From: Pseudomonadota bacterium | Lineage (GTDB): Bacteria; Myxococcota_A; Polyangia; Haliangiales; Haliangiaceae | NCBI GenBank assembly: GCA_022360315.1 | Contig: JAKSDA010000342.1 | Location: 1 to 64,000, forward strand | DNA: 64,000 nucleotides | Reading direction: 5' to 3' | In this document: piece after piece, positions 24,635 to 33,211 of the stretch | How positions within the stretch are numbered: the first letter of the stretch is position 1 | How the letters are laid out: each line of letters opens with the position of its first letter | The notes under the pieces: model-generated | The model's input: only the letters and a program-made list of their open reading frames with translations | Database searches by the model: none | Told to the model about the DNA's origin: nothing | Made by a program: the position numbers and the translations under genes

Positions 24635-27625
24635 ATGATGAAACGGGTACGGCCCACAGGATTGGTATCATTGCTCGGTCTTGCGACGAGCCTGGCTTCG
24701 TGTACGGATCTGACCAGCGAGGTCGCGATCGGCACTCGAGCGCACGCCCTGGAGGCGACTGCAGAACAATGTTATCTGGTCGCAGATATCGACGACGAGG
24801 ACGGAGAGGACGTCCTGTCGATTCTCGACAAAAACAATCCAACCCAGCGAGTTGTCGGTTCGCTGGGTGCCAATGCGGTGGAGGCGATCGCATTCAATCC
24901 CGGGACCGCGACCCTCTATGGCGCCGACGCCGATCAGCTCGGCATCATCGATATCAACAGTCCGGCCTTCCGTCCCCTGGGCAAGCGGTTTGGCCGTGGC
25001 CAGGGGGCGCTGGGAACCATCGCGTTGCGCGATGTGGACGGATTATCATTCGATCCCGCGACCGGGCTTCTCTACGGCAGTGTGCGGCGCGATGACGCCA
25101 CCGATCTTCTCATCATCATCGACCGGACGACCGGTGCGCACGTCCCGAATGGGTTTGGCCAAGGGGTGGGTTATGTGGAGATTCCGGCCATCGCGGGCAA
25201 CCGGGATATCGACGACCTGGCCATCGACATCGACGGTACGATGTACGCCATCGCCAATAGCGGCGGCGACAACGATCACCTGGTCACCATAGACAGGGCC
25301 ACGGGACAGACCACGGACATCGCGATGATCCGCGACGGCGAGGTCGCGCTCGACGACATCGAGGGGCTGGGCTTCGATACTTCCGGGCAATTGTGGGGAT
25401 CGTCTGGCGATGGCAATACGCTGTATCGAATCGACAAGAATACCGGCCAGACCATGGCTGCAGTGGCCATTACAGAGGGGGAGGACTTCGAGTCGATCGA
25501 CTGTCTTATCGGTGCACTGCCGGGTCTCGGCCAGCCCGACGGCGGTCCAGGCCAGCCCGATGCCGGGCCCGAGGAGCCGGATGCCGGTACTGGCGGCGAA
25601 CTCGGTGGGGATGATTGGAGCGTGGTTGGCGGCGGCTGCTCGGCCTCATCGAGGGCGCCCGGTGTCGGGCCAGCGACCCTTGTAGCTCTTGTACTGGCAG
25701 CGCTGGCCCTGGGGCTTGCGCGCCGCCGCCGCACCCTGTGGTCGCTGATTCTGGCCGTGGCGATCACGGCTGGAGTGACTACCAGCGCTCGGGCCCAGAT
25801 CGCCAGTGACTTCACCCTCGAGCGATTTCGCATCTCGCTCGACCGAGAGGGCGTCCTGGACAGCGAGTGGGGCACCACGCTGGGACACCTTCAGTGGGAT
25901 GTGGGGTTGTGGTTGGGCTGGGCCAACGATCCGCTGGTCGTCGTCCGCTCGATGGAAGGCGGTGACAGCCGGCGAATCGGCGATCTGGTGAGTCGGCGGC
26001 TAGGTGGCAATCTGGTTGCAACAGTCGGTTTTCTGTCCTGGCTGCAGGCCGGCCTGGAAGTGCCGCTGATCGTCTCTCAGGGCCAGGACATCGGCATGTC
26101 TCCGGTCGGCACGGGAGGCGCGATTGCCGGTTCGGGCCTGGGCGACATTCGCGTGGTACCCAAGGTGCAACTGTTGCGCAGCGACAAGCACGTCATCGAC
26201 CTGGCGATCATTCCCGCGTTTTTCGTACCGACCAGCACGTCGGAGGATTATTTTGGCGAGGGGGCGTTTTCGTTTGCACCCGAGCTCGCTGTATCGCGTG
26301 CCCTTGGTGCTGTACGCATGGCGGGCAATCTGGGCTACCGGACCCGCAATGGCAACGTGCTCGGCGATTTGACTGTGGACGACGAGATCTTCTGGCGCCT
26401 CGGCGCCGGTTATCGCTTTGCCGATGCAGGTGGTCCGCCGTTCGAGATCGACCTCAGTTTGACTGCAGCGACTCGGGCGGATGAGTTTTTTCAGAGGCCG
26501 AACAACGATCACGTCGAGCTCATCGGCGGGTTGCAGTACTTGTTTAGCGAGCCGCTGCTGGGATTTGCCGCGGCCGGTATGGGCTTGAACGAGGGATTTG
26601 GCACTCCCGACTGGCGTATCCTCGTCGGTATGCGGTTCAACGGACGTCGGTCGGAAGACCGACTTGTGGTGGCAGAGTCGCCGCTACCGCCACAACAGGC
26701 CAAGAAGCCGGCCTGCGAGCCAAATGGCTGGGACTGCGATGGTTTGCTCGATCCGCCCGACCCACGGGGCGAAGAGCCCGGGATCGATCTTTGTCCCGAG
26801 GTACCCGGTCTACCCGAGCATTTTGGCTGTCCCGGGCCGGTTGTGACGGTAAACGAGCCGCCGTGTGAGAAACTCGAGGTCTCGCAAAAGCTCGAATTCG
26901 ACAAGGCCTCTGCAACCATTCGGCCGCATTCTCTCGAGATACTCAGGCGAGATATCGTATCGGTGCTCGACGACCATCCGGATTTGCAGGTCACCATCGA
27001 AGGTCATACCAGCAGCGAAGGCGCCCGTGGGTACAACGTGGAACTGTCGAAGCGCCGTGCCCGGTCGGTCCAGCAATTTCTCTCCGAGCAGGGAATCGCT
27101 GCTGATCGGCTCACACCGGTCGGTCACGGGTCAAGATTTCTCATCATCAACCCGGACACAGGGAAAGAGGACAGGGACAGGAGTCGCCGGATCGAGTTCC
27201 GCATCACGGCTGGCGGCAAGTGTCCACTATGCGAGAAAATCGACATCGGCAGGATCCAGTTCAAGTACAACAGCCATCAGCTCGAGGCTGGCTCGAAAGG
27301 CAAACTCGATCGTTTGGCTGGGCTGCTCGAGAAGCGTGTGGCCATCAACCTCCGCATCGAGGGACATACCAGCAGCAAGGGCAGTGATGAGTACAACCGG
27401 CAACTATCTGCCAGGCGTGCCAATGCGGTAAGAGCGTATCTGATCGAACGCGGCATCACTGTCGGTCGGTTGACGTCCATCGGCCGGGGAGAGGAAAACC
27501 TCAAGGAGAATCCCGACGACACCCCGGTCAAGCGCGAAGTCAACCGCCGTGTCGAATTCGTCATCACGGACGGTGGTCGGTGTGACGATGTTGCCCACGG
27601 TCCCCTCGCAAGAGATTCGAAGTGA
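24635..27625 (+). CDS. MYXO-CTERM protein fused in frame to a double-OmpA outer-membrane protein
   Basis: 996 residues from ATG 24635 (GGAGGAG five bases upstream). It reads as two proteins joined. Part one: lipoprotein-type signal (LLGLATSLASC), a six-bladed-propeller-like region (residues about 45-300, AEQCYLVADIDDEDGEDVLS onward), a Gly/Pro/Asp linker, and a MYXO-CTERM tail with Gly-Cys at 334-335, helix LVALVLAALALGLA and RRRR at 363-366. Part two begins at once with a signal-peptide-like stretch (LILAVAITAGVTTSARAQ, cleavage expected after 387), a beta-barrel to about 680, thrombospondin-3-like acidic residues, and two tandem OmpA peptidoglycan-binding domains (about 744-855 and 866-985; VTIEGHTSSEGARGYNVELS and LRIEGHTSSKGSDEYNRQLS). 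No stop or ATG separates the parts. A polyprotein cut at the junction is one explanation. Confidence 0.8.
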   Translation: MMKRVRPTGLVSLLGLATSLASCTDLTSEVAIGTRAHALEATAEQCYLVADIDDEDGEDVLSILDKNNPTQRVVGSLGANAVEAIAFNPGTATLYGADADQLGIIDINSPAFRPLGKRFGRGQGALGTIALRDVDGLSFDPATGLLYGSVRRDDATDLLIIIDRTTGAHVPNGFGQGVGYVEIPAIAGNRDIDDLAIDIDGTMYAIANSGGDNDHLVTIDRATGQTTDIAMIRDGEVALDDIEGLGFDTSGQLWGSSGDGNTLYRIDKNTGQTMAAVAITEGEDFESIDCLIGALPGLGQPDGGPGQPDAGPEEPDAGTGGELGGDDWSVVGGGCSASSRAPGVGPATLVALVLAALALGLARRRRTLWSLILAVAITAGVTTSARAQIASDFTLERFRISLDREGVLDSEWGTTLGHLQWDVGLWLGWANDPLVVVRSMEGGDSRRIGDLVSRRLGGNLVATVGFLSWLQAGLEVPLIVSQGQDIGMSPVGTGGAIAGSGLGDIRVVPKVQLLRSDKHVIDLAIIPAFFVPTSTSEDYFGEGAFSFAPELAVSRALGAVRMAGNLGYRTRNGNVLGDLTVDDEIFWRLGAGYRFADAGGPPFEIDLSLTAATRADEFFQRPNNDHVELIGGLQYLFSEPLLGFAAAGMGLNEGFGTPDWRILVGMRFNGRRSEDRLVVAESPLPPQQAKKPACEPNGWDCDGLLDPPDPRGEEPGIDLCPEVPGLPEHFGCPGPVVTVNEPPCEKLEVSQKLEFDKASATIRPHSLEILRRDIVSVLDDHPDLQVTIEGHTSSEGARGYNVELSKRRARSVQQFLSEQGIAADRLTPVGHGSRFLIINPDTGKEDRDRSRRIEFRITAGGKCPLCEKIDIGRIQFKYNSHQLEAGSKGKLDRLAGLLEKRVAINLRIEGHTSSKGSDEYNRQLSARRANAVRAYLIERGITVGRLTSIGRGEENLKENPDDTPVKREVNRRVEFVITDGGRCDDVAHGPLARDSK

Positions 27626-27646
27626 CCGTGCCCGGCATTTTACCGC

Positions 27647-28483
27647 TCACGGCATGTCGGTACGAAAATTCGTCTGGCGCCAGATCAGATACGGATAGTC
27701 GACCGCACAGAGATCCGAGCTGATATAGGTCACCAGCGCAACCGCCACGCCCGGCTCGCGGCCGACCCATACTGTGATATCGGCGACCGGAAACGGTCCG
27801 CACTCGACCCCCGCAGCGCTGCGATACGGCTGAAAAGAACCCACAGGTCGGCGCCATAATGCAGCGCCAGACTCCACATCCGTGATTGACAGCTCCTCGC
27901 CGTCAAATGCGGCGCGCAGGCCGTCGGTCGGATCCGACGCCTTGCTGTCGTGGATCGTGCCCAATGCGGTGAGCGGACGATACCCGCCCCGGATCAGCAC
28001 GCGTTCGAATACACGGGCCCGTTTTTCGAGTTCGGCCAGAAACGACTGCGAAAACTCCCCGGTGCCCGGATCGGCCGCTCGCTTGTAATCTTCGTCGCTC
28101 AGGATCGGATGTTCCTGGACGGCCAGGCCACTGGCGATTTCGACGATACGCATGGTGAGTACTGGCTCGTCTCGCGCCGACTCCGGCCCGAAGTCCGCCA
28201 CTGCGACCCGCTGGCCATCGGCAGAGATCGCGGGAAGGCCGATCGCTGCCGGGCACCCGGCATACGGATCGAGACAGCCCGTATCCAGTCGTGGGCCGGG
28301 TTTGGTGCCGTGCCCTGGCACCGCTGCTGACGAGACCGCCGGGTGTGCTGCATCGGAACGAGCTTGCGGGGGCGCCCGGTGATTCTCCCCCTGACTCTGT
28401 ACGCGAGTTCTGCTCTGCTTTTCGCACGCCGGAACCACCAGCCAGAGCGCGATCAATGAAAAGAGGCTGGACCTGAACAACAC
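27647..28483 (-). CDS. Predicted lipoprotein, unknown function
   Basis: 278 residues from GTG 28483. The signal LFRSSLFSLIALWLVVPACE has a lipobox (VPAC, Cys near 20). The rest matches no family I know; it has single-strand-like segments such as ADISVWVGREPGVAVALVTY-type hydrophobic beta near the end and EKRARVFERVLIRGGY in the middle. It is convergent with the OmpA fusion gene, 21 bases apart, and lies 18 bases after the 14-residue-repeat gene on the same strand, so those two probably form an operon. Confidence 0.7.
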   Translation of the reverse strand: MLFRSSLFSLIALWLVVPACEKQSRTRVQSQGENHRAPPQARSDAAHPAVSSAAVPGHGTKPGPRLDTGCLDPYAGCPAAIGLPAISADGQRVAVADFGPESARDEPVLTMRIVEIASGLAVQEHPILSDEDYKRAADPGTGEFSQSFLAELEKRARVFERVLIRGGYRPLTALGTIHDSKASDPTDGLRAAFDGEELSITDVESGAALWRRPVGSFQPYRSAAGVECGPFPVADITVWVGREPGVAVALVTYISSDLCAVDYPYLIWRQTNFRTDMP

Positions 28484-28501
28484 ACTGCCATCGTACCCTG
28501 G

Positions 28502-28960
28502 CTATTCGAGCTCCAGGCCAAGCGATCCAGCAACAGGACAGTCCTGGCTCGGTGCAGAGGACCGTGGCGAATCTTCGAGTTCGAGAGTCAGAGAACCTAC
28601 ACCTCGTACCGAACTCTCGAGCTCGAGAGATAACGTCCCAACCAGTACTGCCGCTCCTTCGATCTCCACATCGAGCTTCCCAACTCCTCGTCGAGAACTC
28701 TCCAGCTCCAGCCCCAGCGTACCAACTTTGTTCGCCGACCTCTGCACAGGAGCTTTCATCGTCCCCACAGGACTGAAGAATCCGAGGGTCGAAAGGCACA
28801 GCGCACATACCATGGATAACCAGCTCACAATCTCTACGACCAGTATAGCTCGTCGCAGCAACTGGCGCGCGCAGTCCGGCGTCGTGGCAAAAGTGACTGG
28901 GGGGAATGGGCTGCGGTTTGTTGCCCCCAGTCCGAGACAACAAAAAACACTTGGGGTCAC
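28502..28960 (-). CDS. Small protein with 14-residue beta-type repeats
   Basis: Up to 152 residues; the true start is uncertain. The longest form includes a basic-then-hydrophobic segment (LLRRAILVVEIVSWLSMVCA) that may be a signal or anchor, and ATG 28759 gives an 85-residue form. The coding case rests on four consecutive 14-residue repeats of pattern VG-[TKS]-L-x-[LV]-E-[LI]-E, starting VGTLGLELESSRRG and then VGKLDVEIEGAAVL, with one more partial copy (GSLGLELE) at the very end. Alternating hydrophobic and acidic residues suggest beta strands. Family and function are unknown. It stops 18 bases before the lipoprotein gene, fitting one transcript. Confidence 0.5.
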   Translation of the reverse strand: MTPSVFCCLGLGATNRSPFPPVTFATTPDCARQLLRRAILVVEIVSWLSMVCALCLSTLGFFSPVGTMKAPVQRSANKVGTLGLELESSRRGVGKLDVEIEGAAVLVGTLSLELESSVRGVGSLTLELEDSPRSSAPSQDCPVAGSLGLELE

Positions 28961-28990
28961 TATCCTGGGGCCTCAAGGCCGCCAAATCAG

Positions 28991-31822
28991 TTGTATCCGG
29001 AGCGGTGTCCCTGTAAAGATCGACGTACGTTGCGTCAGCCGATTCCGTTTGGCAAATATCTCCTGCTCGACCGCATCAGTGTCGGCGGTATGGCTGAGGT
29101 CTTCAAAGCCAAGAGCTATGGGGTCGAGGGATTCGAGAAGATCATCGCGATCAAGCGGATCTTGCCTTCTATGGGGGAGGACCGCGACTTCATCAAGATG
29201 TTCATTGATGAAGCGAAGATTGTCGGTCAGTTAGCGCATGCGAACATCTGCCAAATTTTCGAGCTCGACCGCATCGACGGCGCACACTTTATTGCAATGG
29301 AGTACATATGGGGCAAGGATCTGCTCCAGCTCCACAATCGTACGCGCAAGATGCAGCAGGTCATGAGTGTTCCCATGGCCTGTTATGTTGTCGCCAAGGT
29401 ATGTGAAGGGTTGGATTATGCGCACAAGAAGCGCGATCCAATGGGTGTGCCGATCGAGATCGTGCACCGCGATTGCTCGCCGCAGAACATTTTGATCTCG
29501 TACGAAGGCGAGGTCAAAATCATCGACTTTGGCATCGCCAAGGCCAAGTCGCGTTCCTCGCGCACGATGGCTGGGGTGCTCAAGGGCAAGTTCGGCTATA
29601 TGTCGCCCGAGCAGGTGCGCGGTCTGCCGCTGGACCGGCGTAGCGATATTTTCTCCCTCGGTACAATTCTGTACGAATCGCTCACCGGCGAGCGGCTGTT
29701 TCAAGGTGAGAGCGATTTTTCGACCCTCGAAAAGGTCCGCAACGTCGATATTGAGCGGCCCAGTACGCTCAACCGCAACATTCCGCCCGAGGTTGAGGCG
29801 ATCGTGATGAAGGCGCTCGAGGCCGACATGGACCAGCGCTACCAGTGGTGTAGCGATATGCAGGCCGACCTGCAGAAATACCTGATGAGCCGCGCCGAGG
29901 TATTCACGGCCAAGTCACTGGCCGCCTGGATGAAAGAGATCTTTGCGGTCGAGCTCAGCCGTGAGCGAAAGCTCATGGAGCAGTACAAAAAGATCGGCCG
30001 CGACGGCACTCCGCAGGGCGAACTCGCAGACGTGTCGCACAGCGAAGACGATGAGGTCGATGCCGATCCCACGATCCTGAGCGATGGCACGTTCGCCGAA
30101 CTGCTCGGTACAGACTCGGCATCGGTCGACTCAGCCGATGAGGACTCATCTGATCGCGCGATCACGTCTGATCGCGCGATCACGGCCCAACAAGATCATC
30201 GATCCGATGACCACGATCGCCGCCTGACTGGCGATTTCGGCGACGAGGCGCCAACTGAAATCTTCGGCGATATACACACCGAGGATCTCATCTCGATGGA
30301 GGGCAGTACGACCGAGGACCCCTCCTCACCGGTGGCCAATACCATACCGACCGGGAACGTCAACAAACTGGACAAGAGCGTCGACGATGCCGCGCCGACG
30401 TTGATGCACGCGTCGCCGATTGCCGAGCTAGAGGCTGTGCGCCAACAGTACGCGGCCAGACACGGGGACGGCGCTGGCGCGGCAAATGCCGCGTCACCCA
30501 CTCCGTCCAATGGTGGTGCCGTGCCCCGGCCGGCAGCGGATACGCCGTATTCGTCACCGCACGGCCAGCCCGGCTACGGGTCAGCTCCGCACGGCGGATA
30601 TCCCGGTGGCCCAGGCGGACAGCCGATGTACGGCTACCCTCCCGGGGCTCATCCACCGACCGGCCAGGAACGGCAGCAACCTCCTGGCATCCCGGTCATG
30701 GGGATGCCGTACGAAAATCCCTATCACAACACTTCATCGGTGCCCGCGTTGCCGCAGACCGGCGATGTCGGCAAGCTGGGTGGCCGAGCTGCGAGCCGAA
30801 CGTCGATTCTCAAAGATATCGCCATCGGTGTGGTGATCGCGGCGCTGGTCCTGGGACTCTTTGTCGCCGGCAAGTACTTTTTCTTCAGCGAGAAAGCCCA
30901 GGCCGCGCAGGTGGGTGGATTGGTCGTCACAGTGATCGGCACCGAAGGGCCAGCTCAGGTGACGATCGGTGGCAATCTGGTCGGTGATGTGAGCGAAGCG
31001 CTACCGCTCGATGTCAAGAAACTCGACCTCGATGTCGACCACAATGTCGAGGTGAAGCGCGATGGCTTTATCCCGTGCCAGTTCACGGTTCGTCTGACTG
31101 CAGACAGCGCCAACCAAAAACTCGCGTGCACGCTCGAACCCAAAGAGAGGCCCAAAGGCACGCTCATCCTCGAAGGTATATCTGGCCCGTATCAAATCGT
31201 CGTGGACGGCAAGAGCATACCCGACGACAAAAAGACCGAGCCGCTGCTGCTCGAATCCGATAGCCGCCATGAGATCGTGATCAAGCGCGGCGAAGAGGTG
31301 GTGAAGAAGCTCGATGTGACTCTGTCTGCGGGGGAAGAGCGGCGCGAGTCGATCCCCGCGCCCGAGCTGCAGGTGAAGGGAGAGCCCGCGACTGGTCCCG
31401 ACGCCGCGCCGGTCGGGGGACCTGCCGTGGAGCCGTCCAAAAAAGAGGATGGCGCGGCAGAGCGGCGGGCCCGGCGCAACAAGGACAGCAGGGACAAGAA
31501 GCGCGAGCGCAGAGCCAGAAAGAAAGACCGCAAGCGCAAATCGACCGACAAAGACGAGGACCAAAAGAAAGCCGATCAGGCCGCCCAGCCGGCCAAGCCA
31601 GCAGAAGGTTATCTGGTCGCCTCGTCCAATCCGTGGGCACGGGTCTATATTGATGGCAAGGATACCGGCAAGACCACGCCCATCTCGAAAAGCCGTCCGC
31701 TCAAGCTCAAACCCGGCAAACACAAGGTGACCTTCCGGGTGGGCAAGAAGCAATTCGACTACTCTGTGACCATCAAGGCCGGCGAGACCGCCACACTGTC
31801 CAAGAATTTGCCGATCGATTGA
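28991..31822 (+). CDS. Ser/Thr protein kinase with transmembrane helix and PEGA-like tail
   Basis: 943 residues from TTG 28991; TTG 29030 is an alternative, since similarity begins at IPFGKYLLLDRISVGGMAEV. The kinase domain is complete: glycine loop, VAIK-type Lys (IIAIKRILP), HRDCSPQNIL (H159-D161), DFG (179-181), and GYMSPEQVRG. A long acidic, then Pro/Gly-rich, juxtamembrane linker follows, with a duplicated SDRAIT. One membrane helix (IAIGVVIAALVLGLFVAGKY) lies near residues 612-632. Outside it are a Lys-rich stretch and a C-terminal PEGA-type beta domain (ASSNPWARVYIDGKDTGKTT). Such Pkn kinases are abundant in myxobacteria and phosphorylate proteins in response to signals. The gene is divergent from the repeat protein. 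Confidence 0.93.
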   Translation: MYPERCPCKDRRTLRQPIPFGKYLLLDRISVGGMAEVFKAKSYGVEGFEKIIAIKRILPSMGEDRDFIKMFIDEAKIVGQLAHANICQIFELDRIDGAHFIAMEYIWGKDLLQLHNRTRKMQQVMSVPMACYVVAKVCEGLDYAHKKRDPMGVPIEIVHRDCSPQNILISYEGEVKIIDFGIAKAKSRSSRTMAGVLKGKFGYMSPEQVRGLPLDRRSDIFSLGTILYESLTGERLFQGESDFSTLEKVRNVDIERPSTLNRNIPPEVEAIVMKALEADMDQRYQWCSDMQADLQKYLMSRAEVFTAKSLAAWMKEIFAVELSRERKLMEQYKKIGRDGTPQGELADVSHSEDDEVDADPTILSDGTFAELLGTDSASVDSADEDSSDRAITSDRAITAQQDHRSDDHDRRLTGDFGDEAPTEIFGDIHTEDLISMEGSTTEDPSSPVANTIPTGNVNKLDKSVDDAAPTLMHASPIAELEAVRQQYAARHGDGAGAANAASPTPSNGGAVPRPAADTPYSSPHGQPGYGSAPHGGYPGGPGGQPMYGYPPGAHPPTGQERQQPPGIPVMGMPYENPYHNTSSVPALPQTGDVGKLGGRAASRTSILKDIAIGVVIAALVLGLFVAGKYFFFSEKAQAAQVGGLVVTVIGTEGPAQVTIGGNLVGDVSEALPLDVKKLDLDVDHNVEVKRDGFIPCQFTVRLTADSANQKLACTLEPKERPKGTLILEGISGPYQIVVDGKSIPDDKKTEPLLLESDSRHEIVIKRGEEVVKKLDVTLSAGEERRESIPAPELQVKGEPATGPDAAPVGGPAVEPSKKEDGAAERRARRNKDSRDKKRERRARKKDRKRKSTDKDEDQKKADQAAQPAKPAEGYLVASSNPWARVYIDGKDTGKTTPISKSRPLKLKPGKHKVTFRVGKKQFDYSVTIKAGETATLSKNLPID

Positions 31823-31847
31823 TCCAACCGCTCGAAACGTCGGCCGC

Positions 31848-31930
31848 CCGGTCACTCGGCTCGGCAGAACTCCGCTTCGCAATCCCTGCCGTCCCAATCG
31901 ATCGATCGATCGATCAGCGGGGCCGATCGA
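31848..31930. repeat. Dispersed-repeat relative plus GATC simple repeat
   Basis: GAACTCCGCTTCGCAATCCC at 31868-31887 closely matches the repeat copy near 5813, and the surrounding block (31848-31895) is a more diverged relative of the nagZ insertion. It is followed by a run of GATC units (31897-31915) and by two copies of GATCGATCAGCGGGGC. The block lies between the convergent kinase and coiled-coil genes and may fold, but there is no clean terminator. Confidence 0.55.
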
Positions 31931-33205
31931 TCAGCGGGGCGATTTTTTGGCGTTTTTGCGCCCCCGCCTCGCTTTTGCACCCTTCGGTTTTTGCTGGCCT
32001 CGTGCGCCTTTGGCGGCAACCGCGCCAGTGGTATTGCGCGTGGTCCCGGTCGGAGTCGCCGGGCCGAGGCCAGCCGATTCACGACTGCTCAACTCCTCGG
32101 CCACGTAGTGGAGCATGCGCGAAATACCGCGGTGGGGCACGCGCAAAAGCGGAACAGTCTCTCGCGCGTACACCTCACTCACACTGTGATCGAGCTCGGT
32201 TGCGCTCCAGATGACAACCAGATCCGAGGCGCGCACTTCCGATTCGGCGCGCCGACGCTCGCGCCGTCGATTGCCCGGGATCAGATCGATTCGAAGTTCT
32301 TTGTGGGGCTCGGCCAGGGCACGCAACTGCTTGCGGTAAGACGGTGAGCCGCCCACGATGGTCACCCGGTGCAGTCCGGCCTTGCGGCAGGCATCGAGAA
32401 AGCCGCGAAATTCGGCCCGGATGTCCGACCCGCCACTGATCTCACAACGCTCGGGGCCGACCCGCACAACGACACAATGCGGACCCAGGTCGACCTCGAG
32501 CCCCTCGGCAACCAGCGCCACGCGATCGTCCAGCATGCTGGCCACTGGCTGACGCGAGGCGAGCTCGATACTGTCGAGAAACTCATCGGGTCGAGTCTCG
32601 AGCAGCCCGCGCACTACTTGCAAAACTTCATTCTGGTCGGCGCAGCCGCGCGCCACGAGTAGCCCGCGCAGAGAGACCCGATTCTCGGCGGCCCGTTTGA
32701 CCGCGGCCAGCTCGCGCTGTAATTCCCTGTGCCGGTTGGTCAATCGAGAGCGTTCGGCGTTCCAGGATTGATTCGCATCGCGCCAGCTCTCGCGCTCTGC
32801 ATGCCATACTTCCCGCTCGGCCGCCCAGGCTTCCCGCTCTGCAGCCCAGGCTTCCCGCTCGGCCGCCCAGGCTTCCCGCCTCTTTTCGAGCTCCTGCTGC
32901 AATGCGCGCCGTGCCTCCTCGGCGTCGGCCAGCTTCTGCTTCAAGACGATCGACTCGGTGGACGGCCTGGAGACCGGTTTTTGACCTGCTCTGGCCCGGA
33001 CTGGCTGATCGGCCAACGGACCGTTGCGGTCGAGAGGAACCACGCCCAGTTTGGCCATCTCCTCGGCAAAGAGATCGTCACTGCGATCGCCCGAGCTGCC
33101 AGCGTTACCTCGGTCTACCCGGTCCTGCTCCGCCTGGCGCCGCTTTGCCTTGCTCCGCTGCGCATTCCTGGCCGAACCGTTGCGGGGAGGATCGTCGTGA
33201 GGCAT
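31931..33205 (-). CDS. Coiled-coil protein with C-terminal DUF2325-like domain
   Basis: 424 residues. After a basic, Gln-rich N-terminus comes a coiled coil (about 85-180) with a tandem heptad EAWAAER repeated three times and then degenerate copies (EVWHAER, ESWRDAN), encoded by 21-bp repeats near 32800-32880. The C-terminal half has Rossmann-like strands (RVTIVGGSPSYRKQLRALAE, LRIDLIPGNRRRERRRAESE, DLVVIWSATELDHSVSEVYA, VPLLRVPHRGISRMLHYVAE). This is the pattern of DUF2325, a small domain of unknown function in which a GG(x)n and Ser/His motif resembles phosphate-binding folds. The tail is very basic. It starts six bases after radA and is probably cotranscribed. Confidence 0.65.
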   Translation of the reverse strand: MPHDDPPRNGSARNAQRSKAKRRQAEQDRVDRGNAGSSGDRSDDLFAEEMAKLGVVPLDRNGPLADQPVRARAGQKPVSRPSTESIVLKQKLADAEEARRALQQELEKRREAWAAEREAWAAEREAWAAEREVWHAERESWRDANQSWNAERSRLTNRHRELQRELAAVKRAAENRVSLRGLLVARGCADQNEVLQVVRGLLETRPDEFLDSIELASRQPVASMLDDRVALVAEGLEVDLGPHCVVVRVGPERCEISGGSDIRAEFRGFLDACRKAGLHRVTIVGGSPSYRKQLRALAEPHKELRIDLIPGNRRRERRRAESEVRASDLVVIWSATELDHSVSEVYARETVPLLRVPHRGISRMLHYVAEELSSRESAGLGPATPTGTTRNTTGAVAAKGARGQQKPKGAKARRGRKNAKKSPR

Positions 33206-33211
33206 GTGCGA

